This document shows, in pieces, positions 38,207-46,909 of a stretch of DNA of 64,000 nucleotides. The stretch is taken from contig NZ_NWVC01000004.1 in the NCBI RefSeq assembly GCF_002374855.1, positions 124,001 through 188,000 on the forward strand, written 5' to 3'. Below the pieces are notes generated by a model. That model was given only the letters and a program-made list of their open reading frames with translations. It was not told the origin of the DNA and did no database searches. The DNA comes from Sphingomonas adhaesiva (lineage in GTDB: Bacteria > Pseudomonadota > Alphaproteobacteria > Sphingomonadales > Sphingomonadaceae). How positions within the stretch are numbered: position 1 is the first letter of the stretch; the number at the start of each line of letters is the position of its first letter. Both the position numbers and the translations under genes were made by a program.

Positions 38207-39046
38207 ATGACCCGTTTCTGGCTGATCGCCAACGCCCGCTCCGGCTCGGTTTCCGACACCACGCTGGAGGGCGTCGTGGCGGCGCTCGCGGCGCGTGGCG
38301 TGCTGGCGGGACGCACCGACTTTCCGGCGGAACCCTTGCCCGAACTGCGCGCGCTGGACGCGGCGCAGGTCGATACCGTCGTGGTGCTGGCGGGTGACGG
38401 CACGATCAACGCGGCGGCGCGGCGCTATGCCGACTGGGCCGGCACGCTGCTGATCCTGCCCGGCGGCACGATGAACATGCTGGCGCGCGCGCTGCACGGC
38501 GATGCCGCGCCCGCCGCGATCGTCGCGCAGCTCGACCGGTCGCGCACGGTCGATCTGCCGGTCATCGCCGCGGCGGAGCATCGCGCGTTCGTGGGCGTCA
38601 TCCTGGGGCCGGCGACGGCGTGGAACCACGCGCGCGAACGCTGGCGGGCGGGTCGCTGGCGCGCGGCGCTGCGCGCGGTGCGCGCCGCATGGGCCCGCTC
38701 GCGCGGGCGCGGCATCGCGATCGCGGGCGTCGCCGGCCGTCCGCAGGCGGTGTTCGTCAGCGCCGGGGACGATGCGCTGCGCATCGCGGCGGTCGATGCG
38801 TCGGACGGGCGGATGCTTGCAGAACTGGGCTGGGAATGGCTGAGCGGCGACTGGATCGCGGCGGGCGCGGTCACCAGCCTCCAGCGCGCGACGGTGCGGC
38901 TGGGCGGGCGGCGCCCGGTCGCCGCGCTGTTCGACGGCGAACCCGCGCTCTTGCCAGCGGGCAGCGTTCTGCGCTTGGAGCGGTCACGCCCGATGTTCCT
39001 CCAGACCCGCCAAATCCTCCTCCAGACGCGAAAGCCCGCCGCATGA
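38207..39046 (+). CDS. Diacylglycerol kinase family lipid kinase
   Basis: 279 residues of the DAGK catalytic/YegS superfamily: IANARSGS at the start, VVVLAGDGTINAAARR (the GGDGT motif, here AGDGT), and LPGGTMNMLARAL. It phosphorylates a lipid, but whether diacylglycerol, sphingosine-like base or phosphatidylglycerol cannot be read from sequence. In an organism with glycosphingolipids a sphingoid-base substrate is possible. The stop overlaps the next ATG (ATGA), linking it to the phosphoesterase. Confidence 0.82.
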   Translation: MTRFWLIANARSGSVSDTTLEGVVAALAARGVLAGRTDFPAEPLPELRALDAAQVDTVVVLAGDGTINAAARRYADWAGTLLILPGGTMNMLARALHGDAAPAAIVAQLDRSRTVDLPVIAAAEHRAFVGVILGPATAWNHARERWRAGRWRAALRAVRAAWARSRGRGIAIAGVAGRPQAVFVSAGDDALRIAAVDASDGRMLAELGWEWLSGDWIAAGAVTSLQRATVRLGGRRPVAALFDGEPALLPAGSVLRLERSRPMFLQTRQILLQTRKPAA

Positions 39047-39822
39047 CCAAGCTGTTCCACGTAAGCGACGTGCACTTCGGCGCGGAAGACCCGGCGGCGA
39101 TCGCGTGGTTCGGCCAGTGCGTCGCGGCGGAGCGCCCCGATGCGGTCATCATGACCGGCGACCTGACGATGCGCGCCACCACGCGCGAGTTCGAGGCGGG
39201 CGGCGCCTGGCTGCGCAGCCTGGGCGTGCCGGTGACGCTGGAGGTCGGCAACCACGACCTGCCCTATTATTGGGACCCGATCCGCCGGCTGCTCGCGCCC
39301 TATTCGCGCTATGCCGCGGTCGAAAAGATGATCGAGCGCCCGCTCGACATCGCGGGGATCACCGTCGTCCCGCTCAAGACCACGGCGCGTGCGCAATGGC
39401 GCTGGAACTGGTCGAAGGGGCGGGTCAGCCCGGGGTCGCTGCGCCGCGCGCTGGCGATCATCGCCGATGCGCCGAAGGATCACCTGATCTTCGTCGCCGG
39501 GCATCATCCGCTGATCGAGGGCGGGACGACCGGCACCGCGCGTACCCGGAACGGCGGCGTCGCGCTGGCCGCGCTGGCGGATGCGGGCGCGCATGCGGTG
39601 CTGTCCGGCCATGTGCACGACCCGTTCGACATCCCGTACGACCGCAACGGCTGGCGCGTGCGGATGATCGGCGCGGGCACGCTGTCGAAGCGGACGCGCG
39701 CCACCCCGCCTGCCTTCAACGACATCCGCGTGACCGGCCGGACCTTCGAAACCTTCGTACGCCACATGGGCGAGGCGTCGCACCCGATCAGCGGTTCGAC
39801 CACCGCCGGGGCGACGGTATGA
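39043..39822 (+). CDS. Calcineurin-like metallophosphoesterase
   Basis: 259 residues with all five metal motifs: DVHFG (DxH), TGDLT (GDxx), GNHDLPYY (GNHD/E), AGHHPL and SGHVHDP (GHxH). It fits the cyclic-nucleotide or UDP-diacylglucosamine phosphoesterase group; the exact substrate is open. It overlaps the lipid kinase by four bases, so a role in the same lipid pathway is a fair guess. rnr follows 45 bases later on the same strand. Confidence 0.88.
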   Translation: MTKLFHVSDVHFGAEDPAAIAWFGQCVAAERPDAVIMTGDLTMRATTREFEAGGAWLRSLGVPVTLEVGNHDLPYYWDPIRRLLAPYSRYAAVEKMIERPLDIAGITVVPLKTTARAQWRWNWSKGRVSPGSLRRALAIIADAPKDHLIFVAGHHPLIEGGTTGTARTRNGGVALAALADAGAHAVLSGHVHDPFDIPYDRNGWRVRMIGAGTLSKRTRATPPAFNDIRVTGRTFETFVRHMGEASHPISGSTTAGATV

Positions 39823-39867
39823 CGGGGGCGGTGGCGTCGGCGGGCGCCATCGCCTATTGCCGCTGAC

Positions 39868-42222
39868 GTGCCCAAGAAACCCCCGCCCGGCCTGCCCACG
39901 CGCCAGCAGATCCTCGATTTCATCGCCACGTCCGACGTCCCGGCGGGCAAGCGCGAGATCGCGCGCGCCTTCGCGCTGTCCGCGCAGGAGAAGATCGCGC
40001 TCAAGGCGCTGCTGAAGGACATGGCCGACGAAGGGCTGATCGACAGCGCGCCCGGCCGCGCCTTCCACGCGATGGGCGGGCTGCCCAAGGTGACGGTGCT
40101 GCGCATCGTCGATGTCGACGACGGCGGCAACGTGTGGGCCGCGCCCGAACGCTGGGAGGCCGACGTGCCCGCCCCGCGCATCCGCGTGCGCGAACGCAAG
40201 CGCGGCGCGCTGGGCGTCGGCGAACGCGTGCTGGCGCGGACCGAGGAGACCGGCGGCGGCTGGACCGCGCATCCGATGAAGGTGCTCAAGCCCAGCGCCG
40301 AACAGATGATCGGCGTGCTGCGCGGCGAAGGCGAGCGGATGTGGCTGCAGGCGGTCGACAAGAAGGAGCGGCGCGAAGTCGCCGTATACGACGCAGGCGG
40401 CGCGGAAGCGGGCGAACTGGTGCTGGCCGAAAAGGCCGGGCGCCCGCCGCGGATCACCGCACGGGTGGTGCAGCGGCTGGGCGATCCGTTCGCGCCGCGC
40501 AGCTTCTCGCTGATCGCGATCCACAAGCTGGGCATCCCCGATGTCTTCGCCGCCGAGGCGCTGGAGGAGGCCGCACGGGTCGCGCGCCAGCCGCTGGGCG
40601 CGGGGCGGGAGGACCTGACCCACCTGCCGATCGTCGCGATCGACCCCGCCGATGCGCGCGATCACGACGACGCCGTCTGGGCCGCGCCCGACGACGATCC
40701 CGCCAACGAGGGCGGGTGGAAGGCGATCGTCGCGATCGCGGACGTCAGCTTCTACGTCCGCCCCGGCAGCGCGCTGGACCGCGAGGCGCGCGCGCGCGGC
40801 AACTCGGTCTATTTCCCCGACCGCGTCGTGCCGATGCTGCCGGAAATCCTGTCCGCCGACGTGTGTTCGCTGAAGGAGGGCGAGGATCGCGCCGCGCTCG
40901 CCTGCCACCTTCAGGTGTCGAAGGTCGGCGCGCTCAAGGCGTGGCGCTTCACCCGCGCCACCGTGCGGCTGGCGGCCAACATCGCCTATGAGGACGCGCA
41001 GGCCGCGATCGACGCGCTCCTCCCCGAGCTAGGCTCGGGGAGGGGGACCGCCGACGCAGTCGGTGGTGGAGGGGCCGGGGCCACGGACGCCGCCGTTCCG
41101 CATCCGCCCCTCCACCAGCCTGCGGCCGGTCCCCCTCCCCGAGACGAGCTCGGGGAGGATATCCTCACCGCCTTGTCGCACCTCTGGGATTGCTGGCGCG
41201 CCCTCGCCAGGGCGCGCGATGCGCGCGCGCCGCTCGAACTCGACCTGCCCGAACGCCGCGTCGTGCTGGACGACCAAGGCCGCATCGTGTCGGTCGCCGC
41301 GCGCGAGCGGCTCGACGCGCACCGGCTGATCGAGGATTACATGATCGCCGCCAACGTCGCCGCCGCCAAGGCGCTGGAGGTGAAGAAGGCGCCGGTGATG
41401 TACCGCGTCCACGAACCTCCCGCGCGTGAGAAGCTGGTCGCGCTCAAGGATTATCTGGAGACGTTCGGCGTCCCCTTCGCGCTGGGGCAGGTGATCCGCC
41501 CGGCGACGTTCAACCACCTGATCGAACGCGTCGGCGATGCCGATTTCCGACCGGAGATCATGGAGCAGATCCTGCGTTCGCAGACGCAGGCCTATTACGC
41601 GCCCGCCAACCACGGCCATTTCGGGCTGGCGCTGGGCAGCTATGCGCATTTCACCTCGCCGATCCGCCGCTACGCCGACCTGATGGTCCACCGCGCATTG
41701 GTGTCCGCCTATGCGCTGGGGCCGGGCGGGCTGGGCGGGGACGAGGATTTCGAGCGCGTGGGCGAGACGATCAGCGCGCTGGAACGCCGCGCGATGGAGG
41801 CCGAGCGCGAGACGATCGACCGCTATGTCGCCGCCTTCCTGTCCGAACGCGTCGGGCAGATCGTGCCGGTGCGGATCACCGGCGTCACCAATTTCGGCTT
41901 CTTCGCCACCGTCGAGGGGATGGGCGGCGACGGGCTGATGCCGGTGCGCGACCTGGGCGGCGAATATTTCCGCTTCGACGAAGCCGCGCGGCGGCTGGTC
42001 GGCGAAACCAGCGGCGAGGAATATGCGCAGGGCCAGCGGCTCGACCTGCGGCTGGCGGAAGCCAATCCGGTGTCGGGCGCGCTGCGCTTCGAACTGCCCG
42101 AGGGTCGCTACGGCACCCCGTCGGCGGGTGCGCGGCGCGGCGAGGGCGCGGCGAAGCCGCCGCGCGTGCTCAAGCGACGCGGACGGCCCGGCAATATCCG
42201 CCATCAGGGGCGCCGGAAGTAA
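39868..42222 (+). CDS. rnr: Ribonuclease R with repeat-derived insertion
   Basis: 784 residues. A 3'-5' exoribonuclease that digests structured RNA. N-terminal winged helix (RQQILDFIATSDVPAGKREIARAFAL), cold-shock region, RNB catalytic domain with the Asp cluster in AIDPADARDHDDAVW, and a C-terminal S1 domain (GQIVPVRITGVTNFGFFATVEGMGGDGLMPV) with a basic tail (KRRGRPGN). The start is GTG 39868. Residues 385-430 are encoded by a 138-bp palindromic repeat lying inside the RNB domain between AAIDAL and DILTALSHLW. The frame is kept, so the enzyme may still work with a 46-residue loop. Confidence 0.94.
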   Translation: MPKKPPPGLPTRQQILDFIATSDVPAGKREIARAFALSAQEKIALKALLKDMADEGLIDSAPGRAFHAMGGLPKVTVLRIVDVDDGGNVWAAPERWEADVPAPRIRVRERKRGALGVGERVLARTEETGGGWTAHPMKVLKPSAEQMIGVLRGEGERMWLQAVDKKERREVAVYDAGGAEAGELVLAEKAGRPPRITARVVQRLGDPFAPRSFSLIAIHKLGIPDVFAAEALEEAARVARQPLGAGREDLTHLPIVAIDPADARDHDDAVWAAPDDDPANEGGWKAIVAIADVSFYVRPGSALDREARARGNSVYFPDRVVPMLPEILSADVCSLKEGEDRAALACHLQVSKVGALKAWRFTRATVRLAANIAYEDAQAAIDALLPELGSGRGTADAVGGGGAGATDAAVPHPPLHQPAAGPPPRDELGEDILTALSHLWDCWRALARARDARAPLELDLPERRVVLDDQGRIVSVAARERLDAHRLIEDYMIAANVAAAKALEVKKAPVMYRVHEPPAREKLVALKDYLETFGVPFALGQVIRPATFNHLIERVGDADFRPEIMEQILRSQTQAYYAPANHGHFGLALGSYAHFTSPIRRYADLMVHRALVSAYALGPGGLGGDEDFERVGETISALERRAMEAERETIDRYVAAFLSERVGQIVPVRITGVTNFGFFATVEGMGGDGLMPVRDLGGEYFRFDEAARRLVGETSGEEYAQGQRLDLRLAEANPVSGALRFELPEGRYGTPSAGARRGEGAAKPPRVLKRRGRPGNIRHQGRRK
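41020..41157. repeat. In-frame palindromic repeat inside rnr
   Basis: 138 bp (46 codons). Left arm 41020-41076: perfect 10-bp hairpin CTCCCCGAGC-TAG-GCTCGGGGAG, GGGGACCG, stem CCGAC-GCA-GTCGG, TGGTGGAGGGG. The right arm 41106-41157 is its inverse: second stem GGCC-GCA-GGCT, first hairpin with a 9-bp stem. Same plan as the arms around the DUF559 gene. It encodes a Gly/Pro/Ala-rich low-complexity loop. Confidence 0.85.
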
Positions 42223-42241
42223 CGAAAGGGAATCGCAGGCG

Positions 42242-42547
42242 ATGTCGGGAACGGTAGTGGCGGCGATGGTCGCGCGCGCGCGCAAGCGGATCGAATGGCA
42301 TTTCGTGTCCGCGGGCGCGACGCGCAAGGAAACTGCGATCGCCTTCGAACGGCCCACGGGGCGGCTGGAACGCCGCGTCTTCGACCGGATGGTGTCGTTC
42401 GGCGCGATCGAGAAGACGCCGGCGGGCACCTTCTGGCTGGTGGAAAAGCGGCTTGGCGATTTCCGCAAGGAATCGCTGGCGCGCGTACTGGGGATATTGG
42501 CGGTCGCCGGCTTCGCCGCTGCGGGCGCGATGCTGATCGGCGGGTAG
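42242..42547 (+). CDS. Hypothetical protein with C-terminal membrane helix
   Basis: 101 residues. The N-terminal part is a soluble, basic, helical domain (ARARKRIEWHFVSAGATRKETAIAFERP, VFDRMVSFGAIEKTPAGTFWLVEKRL) that could be a small winged helix. The last ~20 residues form one membrane segment (VLGILAVAGFAAAGAMLIGG), so it is probably tail-anchored. No family recognised. It starts 19 bases after rnr with AAAGGGAA upstream, likely the same transcript. Confidence 0.65.
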   Translation: MSGTVVAAMVARARKRIEWHFVSAGATRKETAIAFERPTGRLERRVFDRMVSFGAIEKTPAGTFWLVEKRLGDFRKESLARVLGILAVAGFAAAGAMLIGG

Positions 42548-42957
42548 GGACGTCGGCGGTCGGGCGGGAGTAGCGCGCCTTCAATCGTCACCCCAGCGAA
42601 GGCTGGGGTCTCCCCGTTGGAATCGCCACGCCCGCCCAGCACCAGACCCCAGCTTTCGCTGGGGTGACGATGGTGGCCGACACGCCGTCGCCGCTGCGCA
42701 GGCAGGGGCCCATATCTGCCGAGTGGATGACACCGCCGGCAACAAGCGGCGCAGCGCAAGTGTCCGACGGCGCCGACGCACGCCACAGCGATAGGCCCCT
42801 GCCTGCGCAGGGGCGACGACGGTTGGGCGGGGAGTAGCGCCCCCCAACACGTCACCCCAGCGAAGGCTGGGGTCTCCCCGTTGAAACCGCCACGCCCGCC
42901 CGGCACCAGACCCCAGCCTTCGCTGGGGAGACGTAGCGAGAACCAGCTCCCAAAACG
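42548..42957. repeat. Array of REP-like repeats, including a near-duplicate of about 110 bp
   Basis: No gene in this gap. Inverted pair 42586-42613/42644-42669 and inverted pair 42850-42877/42908-42933 are two copies of the same 84-bp unit (about five differences), and the similarity reaches ~28 bases further upstream of each. Between them lies a second repeat type as an inverted pair (42688-42713 and 42789-42818). This is a BIME-like mosaic between convergent rnr and metK. Confidence 0.8.
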
Positions 42958-42996
42958 AAAAAGGCCTCCCCCGACACCCGCCGGGGAAGGCCTTTC
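42958..42996 (-). terminator. Rho-independent terminator of metK
   Basis: Stem AAAGGCCTCCCC (42960-42971) with GGGG-A-AGGCCTTT (42983-42995). On the minus strand it is followed by TTTTTCG. It lies 23 bases past the metK stop. The weak T-run on the other side could also stop transcripts from the rnr side. Confidence 0.75.
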
Positions 42997-43018
42997 CGCT
43001 ATCCCGTGGTCACCTCGC

Positions 43019-44236
43019 TCAGGCGACCTTCGCCTTCAGCGCGTCGACCAGGTCGGTCTTTTCCCAGGTGAACAGGTCACCTTCCGGCGTGCGGCCGAAA
43101 TGGCCGTAGGCGGCGGTCTTCGAATAGATCGGGGCGTTGAGCTTCAGATGCTCGCGGATGCCCTTCGGCGTCAGCCGGACGAGCTGCGGCAGCGCGGTCT
43201 CCAGCGCGGCCTCCTCGACCGTGCCGGTGCCGTGCAGGTCGACATAGACAGACAGCGGCTCGGCGATGCCGATCGCATAGGACAGCTGGATCGTGCAGCG
43301 CTTGGCCAGCCCCGCCGCAACGACGTTCTTCGCCAGATAGCGCGCGACATAGGCGGCCGAGCGGTCGACCTTGGTCGGGTCCTTGCCGCTGAACGCGCCG
43401 CCGCCGTGCGGGGCCGCGCCGCCATAGGTGTCGACGATGATCTTGCGCCCCGTCAGCCCGGCGTCGCCGTCCGGCCCGCCGATCTCGAACTGGCCGGTCG
43501 GGTTGATGTAGATCTTGGTCGCGTCGTCGATGAAGCCGTCGGGCAGCACGTCCTTGAACACGCCCATCACGTAATCGCGCAGCACCGCGTACTTCGCGGC
43601 GTCGGCGTTCTCGCCCTTCTCGCAATAGCCGGGCGCATGCTGGGTCGACACGACCAGCGCGGTCGCCTTCACCGGCACGCCGCCTTCATATTGCAGCGTC
43701 ACCTGGCTCTTGGCGTCCGGCTCCAGGAACGGCGCCGCGCCCGAATGCCGGTCGGCGGCCATCCGCTCCAGGATCTTGTGGCTGTAGTACAGCGTGGCGG
43801 GCATCAGCCCCGGCGTCTCGTCGGTCGCGTAACCGAACATGATGCCCTGGTCGCCCGCGCCCTCGTCCTTGTTGCCGCTTTCGTCGACGCCCATCGCGAT
43901 ATGCGCGGACTGGCCGTGCAGTTCGTTGAGGAAGCGGAATTCGTTCCAGTGGAAGCCCGACTGTTCGTAGCCGATGCGCTTCACCGTCGCGCGGACGGTC
44001 GCCTCGATCTCCGCTTCGACGCCCGGCGCCCACTGGCCGTCCTCATACACGCCCTTGCCGCGAATCTCGCCGGCCAGCACGACCAGCTGGGTCGTGGTCA
44101 GCGTTTCGCACGCGACGCGCGCCTCGGGATCCTTGGACAGGAACAGATCGACGATCGAGTCGGAAATCTGGTCGGCGACCTTGTCCGGGTGACCTTCGGA
44201 AACGGACTCGGAGGTGAAGATGAACGACTGACGCAT
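43019..44236 (-). CDS. metK: S-adenosylmethionine synthetase
   Basis: 405 residues. Makes S-adenosylmethionine from methionine and ATP. Signatures: [20 protein letters not shown] at the start, [14 protein letters not shown] near residue 128 and [19 protein letters not shown] near 285. The alphaproteobacterial insertion ([13 protein letters not shown]) is present. A perfect inverted repeat ATAAAG-ATGC-CTTTAT lies 25-40 bases upstream of ATG 44236, just after the lnt stop, suggesting its own regulated promoter. I found no SAM-riboswitch-like fold in the 44-base leader. Confidence 0.96.
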   Translation of the reverse strand: MRQSFIFTSESVSEGHPDKVADQISDSIVDLFLSKDPEARVACETLTTTQLVVLAGEIRGKGVYEDGQWAPGVEAEIEATVRATVKRIGYEQSGFHWNEFRFLNELHGQSAHIAMGVDESGNKDEGAGDQGIMFGYATDETPGLMPATLYYSHKILERMAADRHSGAAPFLEPDAKSQVTLQYEGGVPVKATALVVSTQHAPGYCEKGENADAAKYAVLRDYVMGVFKDVLPDGFIDDATKIYINPTGQFEIGGPDGDAGLTGRKIIVDTYGGAAPHGGGAFSGKDPTKVDRSAAYVARYLAKNVVAAGLAKRCTIQLSYAIGIAEPLSVYVDLHGTGTVEEAALETALPQLVRLTPKGIREHLKLNAPIYSKTAAYGHFGRTPEGDLFTWEKTDLVDALKAKVA

Positions 44237-44260
44237 GGGCGCTCCAGCAGGGATAACGAT

Positions 44261-44276
44261 ATAAAGATGCCTTTAT
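44261..44276. promoter_or_regulatory. Operator-like palindrome in front of metK
   Basis: ATAAAG-ATGC-CTTTAT, perfect 6-bp arms and AT-rich in a GC-rich setting, 25-40 bases upstream of the metK ATG and four bases after the lnt stop. The form suits a dimeric winged-helix repressor of the ArsR type; SahR, which controls methionine-cycle genes in proteobacteria, is the natural candidate, but the link is inferred. Confidence 0.5.
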
Positions 44277-44280
44277 GTCT

Positions 44281-45834
44281 CTATCGCGGGCGGCGGCGGA
44301 TGGCAAATGCGATCGCCACCAGCATGGCACCCACGATCGCCGCCATCGCATTGCCCATCCGCGCGAAGGGCGTCGGCAGGTGCGCCGGGGGGATCGGCAG
44401 GTCGATCGCCCCCGCGCGATGGTGCGGCACCACGCCCAGCACCTCGCCATCGGCGGAGATCACCGACGAATTGCTGTTGGGCGTCGCGCGCACGATCGGC
44501 AGGCCTTCCTCGATCGCGCGCAGCTGCGCCTGGCGCAGAAACTGCGGCGGCCCCCATGTGCCGAACCACGCCTCGTTCGACGGGTTGAAGATCAGCTGTG
44601 GGCGATGCGCGCGGTCGGTGACATGGCCGGAGAAGATGATCTCGTAGCACACCTGCACCCCCACCGGGCCGAAGGCAGGCAGGTCCAGCGTGCGCGGGCC
44701 GGGGCCGGGGATGAAGTCGATATCGCCGGGCACCAGCCGCGACAGACCCAGCGGGCGCAGCAGCCACGGCATCGGCAGATATTCGCCATAGGGGACCAGA
44801 TGCGCCTTGTCGTAACGCCAGCGGATGCGCCCGCGCGGGTCGATCAGGAACACCGAATTGGCCGCGCTGGCGACGTCGCCGCCGCGATCGAAATGCAGCG
44901 CGGTGCCGCCGGTCATCAACAGGTCGCGCGGCCCCAGCACCGACGCCATCCGCGCGCGCGTGGCGTAGGGGCTGGTCGCGCCATAGATCCACGTCGGGTA
45001 ATCGTCCTCGATGAAGTCGCGGATCACCCCTTCGGGCCACAGCACCAGCCGCGGCGCGGCGCCGGGCCGCCCCGACAGCCGGGTCAGCCGCGCCAGCATC
45101 ATCGCCTGGTCGCTGTCGCCGCGCTGGTCCTGCGCGACATTGGGCTGGACGGTGACGACGCGCGGGTCGGTCGGCCCGTCGCGCGTGTCGGAATCGGGCA
45201 CGTCGCCGAACCCGCGCACGACCTGCACCGCCAGCAACGCGACCAGTGCGGCGGCCAGCGGCCAGCGCCGCCGCGTGACGAGGAGCAGCAGCGCGCCGGC
45301 GGTGACGACGAACAGCCCCGACAGCGCATAGGTGCCGATGTCGCGCCCCAGCAGCGCGACGTCGTTGACCGGCAATCCCAGCCAGATCACCCCCAGCGGG
45401 TCCCAGGCATAGCCGGTGAACACCCAGCTCCTCAGCCATTCGGTCAATATCCACGCCGCGGCGAACAGCAGCACGAACGCGGTGTCGATCGCCGGGCGGC
45501 GCATCCGCCACGCCAGCGCGGCCGCGATCGCCGGATAGACCGCCAGATACAGCGCCAGCGCCAGCGGCGCGACATAGCCCAGCACCGGCGGCATCTTGTC
45601 CTGGAAGTCGAAGGCGTGCTGGAACCAATTGTCGTTGATCGTGAAATGCCCGACCCCGAACGCCCAGCCGCGCCACGCCGCCTGCCGCAGCGTCGGCGCG
45701 TCGTGCACCAGCCACATCCACCCCGCTAGGCAGGCGAGCGTCAGCCACCACCAGTCGAGCGGGGCGAAGCCGCAGGCGGCGGCGGCGCCGAGCAACAGGG
45801 CGGCAAGGGCGGGATAGCGGCGAAGCACGGTCAT
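44281..45834 (-). CDS. lnt: Apolipoprotein N-acyltransferase
   Basis: 517 residues. Adds the third acyl chain to outer-membrane lipoproteins at the inner membrane. About six membrane helices in the first ~215 residues, then a nitrilase-fold periplasmic domain with the triad Glu (VLWPEGVI), Lys (RYDKAHLVPYGEYLP) and Cys (GVQVCYEIIF), and a final membrane helix. ATG 45834 (MTVLRRYPAL) starts before the first helix; a longer frame exists but would overlap the promoter of the divergent VOC gene. It lies upstream of metK, as in many alphaproteobacteria. Confidence 0.94.
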   Translation of the reverse strand: MTVLRRYPALAALLLGAAAACGFAPLDWWWLTLACLAGWMWLVHDAPTLRQAAWRGWAFGVGHFTINDNWFQHAFDFQDKMPPVLGYVAPLALALYLAVYPAIAAALAWRMRRPAIDTAFVLLFAAAWILTEWLRSWVFTGYAWDPLGVIWLGLPVNDVALLGRDIGTYALSGLFVVTAGALLLLVTRRRWPLAAALVALLAVQVVRGFGDVPDSDTRDGPTDPRVVTVQPNVAQDQRGDSDQAMMLARLTRLSGRPGAAPRLVLWPEGVIRDFIEDDYPTWIYGATSPYATRARMASVLGPRDLLMTGGTALHFDRGGDVASAANSVFLIDPRGRIRWRYDKAHLVPYGEYLPMPWLLRPLGLSRLVPGDIDFIPGPGPRTLDLPAFGPVGVQVCYEIIFSGHVTDRAHRPQLIFNPSNEAWFGTWGPPQFLRQAQLRAIEEGLPIVRATPNSNSSVISADGEVLGVVPHHRAGAIDLPIPPAHLPTPFARMGNAMAAIVGAMLVAIAFAIRRRPR

Positions 45835-45938
45835 CGGCGGGGGTGATGTCCTGATCGGGCGGCGCGGACAAGCCGGCGTCATGAGGGAGGGGCGGGGGAA
45901 GGGGTGACGCGCGCTTGGCGCAGGCGTATCACAACCAC

Positions 45939-46373
45939 ATGACATTGCGCCCGTTCCATCTCGCCTTTCCCGTCCACGATCTGGCCGCCGCGCGCGATTT
46001 CTACACGCGCGTGCTCGGCTGTGCGGAAGGGCGGTCGAGCGACCAGTGGATCGACTTCGATTTCCGCGGTCACCAGATCGTCGCCCACCTCGATCCCGAC
46101 GCCCGCGCGGTCGCGACCGAAAATGCCGTCGACGGGCATCACGTGCCGGTGCCGCATTTCGGCATCGTGCTGACGATGGACGACTGGCACGCGCTGGCCG
46201 CGCGGGTGGAGGCGGCGGGCGTGCCGTTCGGCATCGCGCCCTATGTGCGGTTCAAGGGGCTGCCGGGCGAGCAGGCGACGATGTTCTTTCGCGATCCCAG
46301 CGGCAACGCGCTGGAGTTCAAGGCGTTCGCCGACGACGCGATGTTGTTCGAAACGGAGAAGACCGACCGATGA
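45939..46373 (+). CDS. VOC family protein (glyoxalase/dioxygenase fold)
   Basis: 144 residues with the two beta-alpha-beta-beta-beta modules of the vicinal oxygen chelate fold: [26 protein letters not shown] and [24 protein letters not shown], ending [16 protein letters not shown]. Likely metal ligands are H13, one His in the middle and the Glu of LEFK. It may be a glyoxalase-like or dioxygenase-like enzyme. The stop overlaps the next ATG by four bases. Confidence 0.82.
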   Translation: MTLRPFHLAFPVHDLAAARDFYTRVLGCAEGRSSDQWIDFDFRGHQIVAHLDPDARAVATENAVDGHHVPVPHFGIVLTMDDWHALAARVEAAGVPFGIAPYVRFKGLPGEQATMFFRDPSGNALEFKAFADDAMLFETEKTDR

Positions 46374-46672
46374 GCCAGCCGATCGAAGTGGACCTGCCGC
46401 ACCAGCTGGGCGTGGCGGCGGCGCGGCAGCGGATCGAGGGCGGGTTCGGCAAGCTGGCCGAATATGTCCCCGGCGGGCATGTCGCCGAACATCGCTGGGA
46501 CGGCGACACGCTGCACTTCACCGTGGAGGGGATGGGCCAGCGGATCGCGGTCAGGCTGGAGGTCGCCGACCGCAACGTCCATGCGGTGTTCGACCTGCCC
46601 GGCTTCCTGGCGATGTTCGCCGAACCGCTGCGCCAGAAGCTGCAGAAGGACGGGCCGAAGCTGCTGGAGTAG
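46370..46672 (+). CDS. Polyhydroxyalkanoic acid system family protein
   Basis: 100 residues resembling the small PHA-granule-region proteins: [21 protein letters not shown] at the start, [28 protein letters not shown] in the middle, and [18 protein letters not shown] at the end. Many members sit far from PHA synthesis genes and their function is unclear. It overlaps the VOC gene (ATGA). Confidence 0.75.
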   Translation: MSQPIEVDLPHQLGVAAARQRIEGGFGKLAEYVPGGHVAEHRWDGDTLHFTVEGMGQRIAVRLEVADRNVHAVFDLPGFLAMFAEPLRQKLQKDGPKLLE

Positions 46673-46909
46673 GGCGCGCCACTGGCTACCGGTCATCCCG
46701 GCGAAGGCTAGGATCTTCCGGTTGTCCCCGGGGGGCGTTCCCCCGAAAGACCCCAGCCTTCGCTGGGGTGACGGATGGGTACACAGCGCGCATCCCGCTC
46801 GCCCAAATCGCGTCGCCCCTGCGACGATGCCCGAACGTCATCCCAGCGAAAGCTGGGATCTCCCGTCACGATGCGCCCGGCCTGCCCCGCGGGCACTTCG
46901 GCCTGATCG
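46673..46909. repeat. Three REP-like repeats between convergent genes
   Basis: Copies at 46692-46716 (forward), 46748-46773 (inverted) and 46835-46862 (forward) of the (A/C)CCC(A/G)GCGAAGGCTGGG(G/A)T type, with no gene between. The first two form an inverted pair. Confidence 0.78.

Noticed and set aside
44237-44280. A SAM riboswitch in front of metK
   Set aside because: The leader between lnt and metK is only 44 bases and contains a protein-operator-like palindrome; there is no room or pattern for a SAM-I or SAM-II fold.
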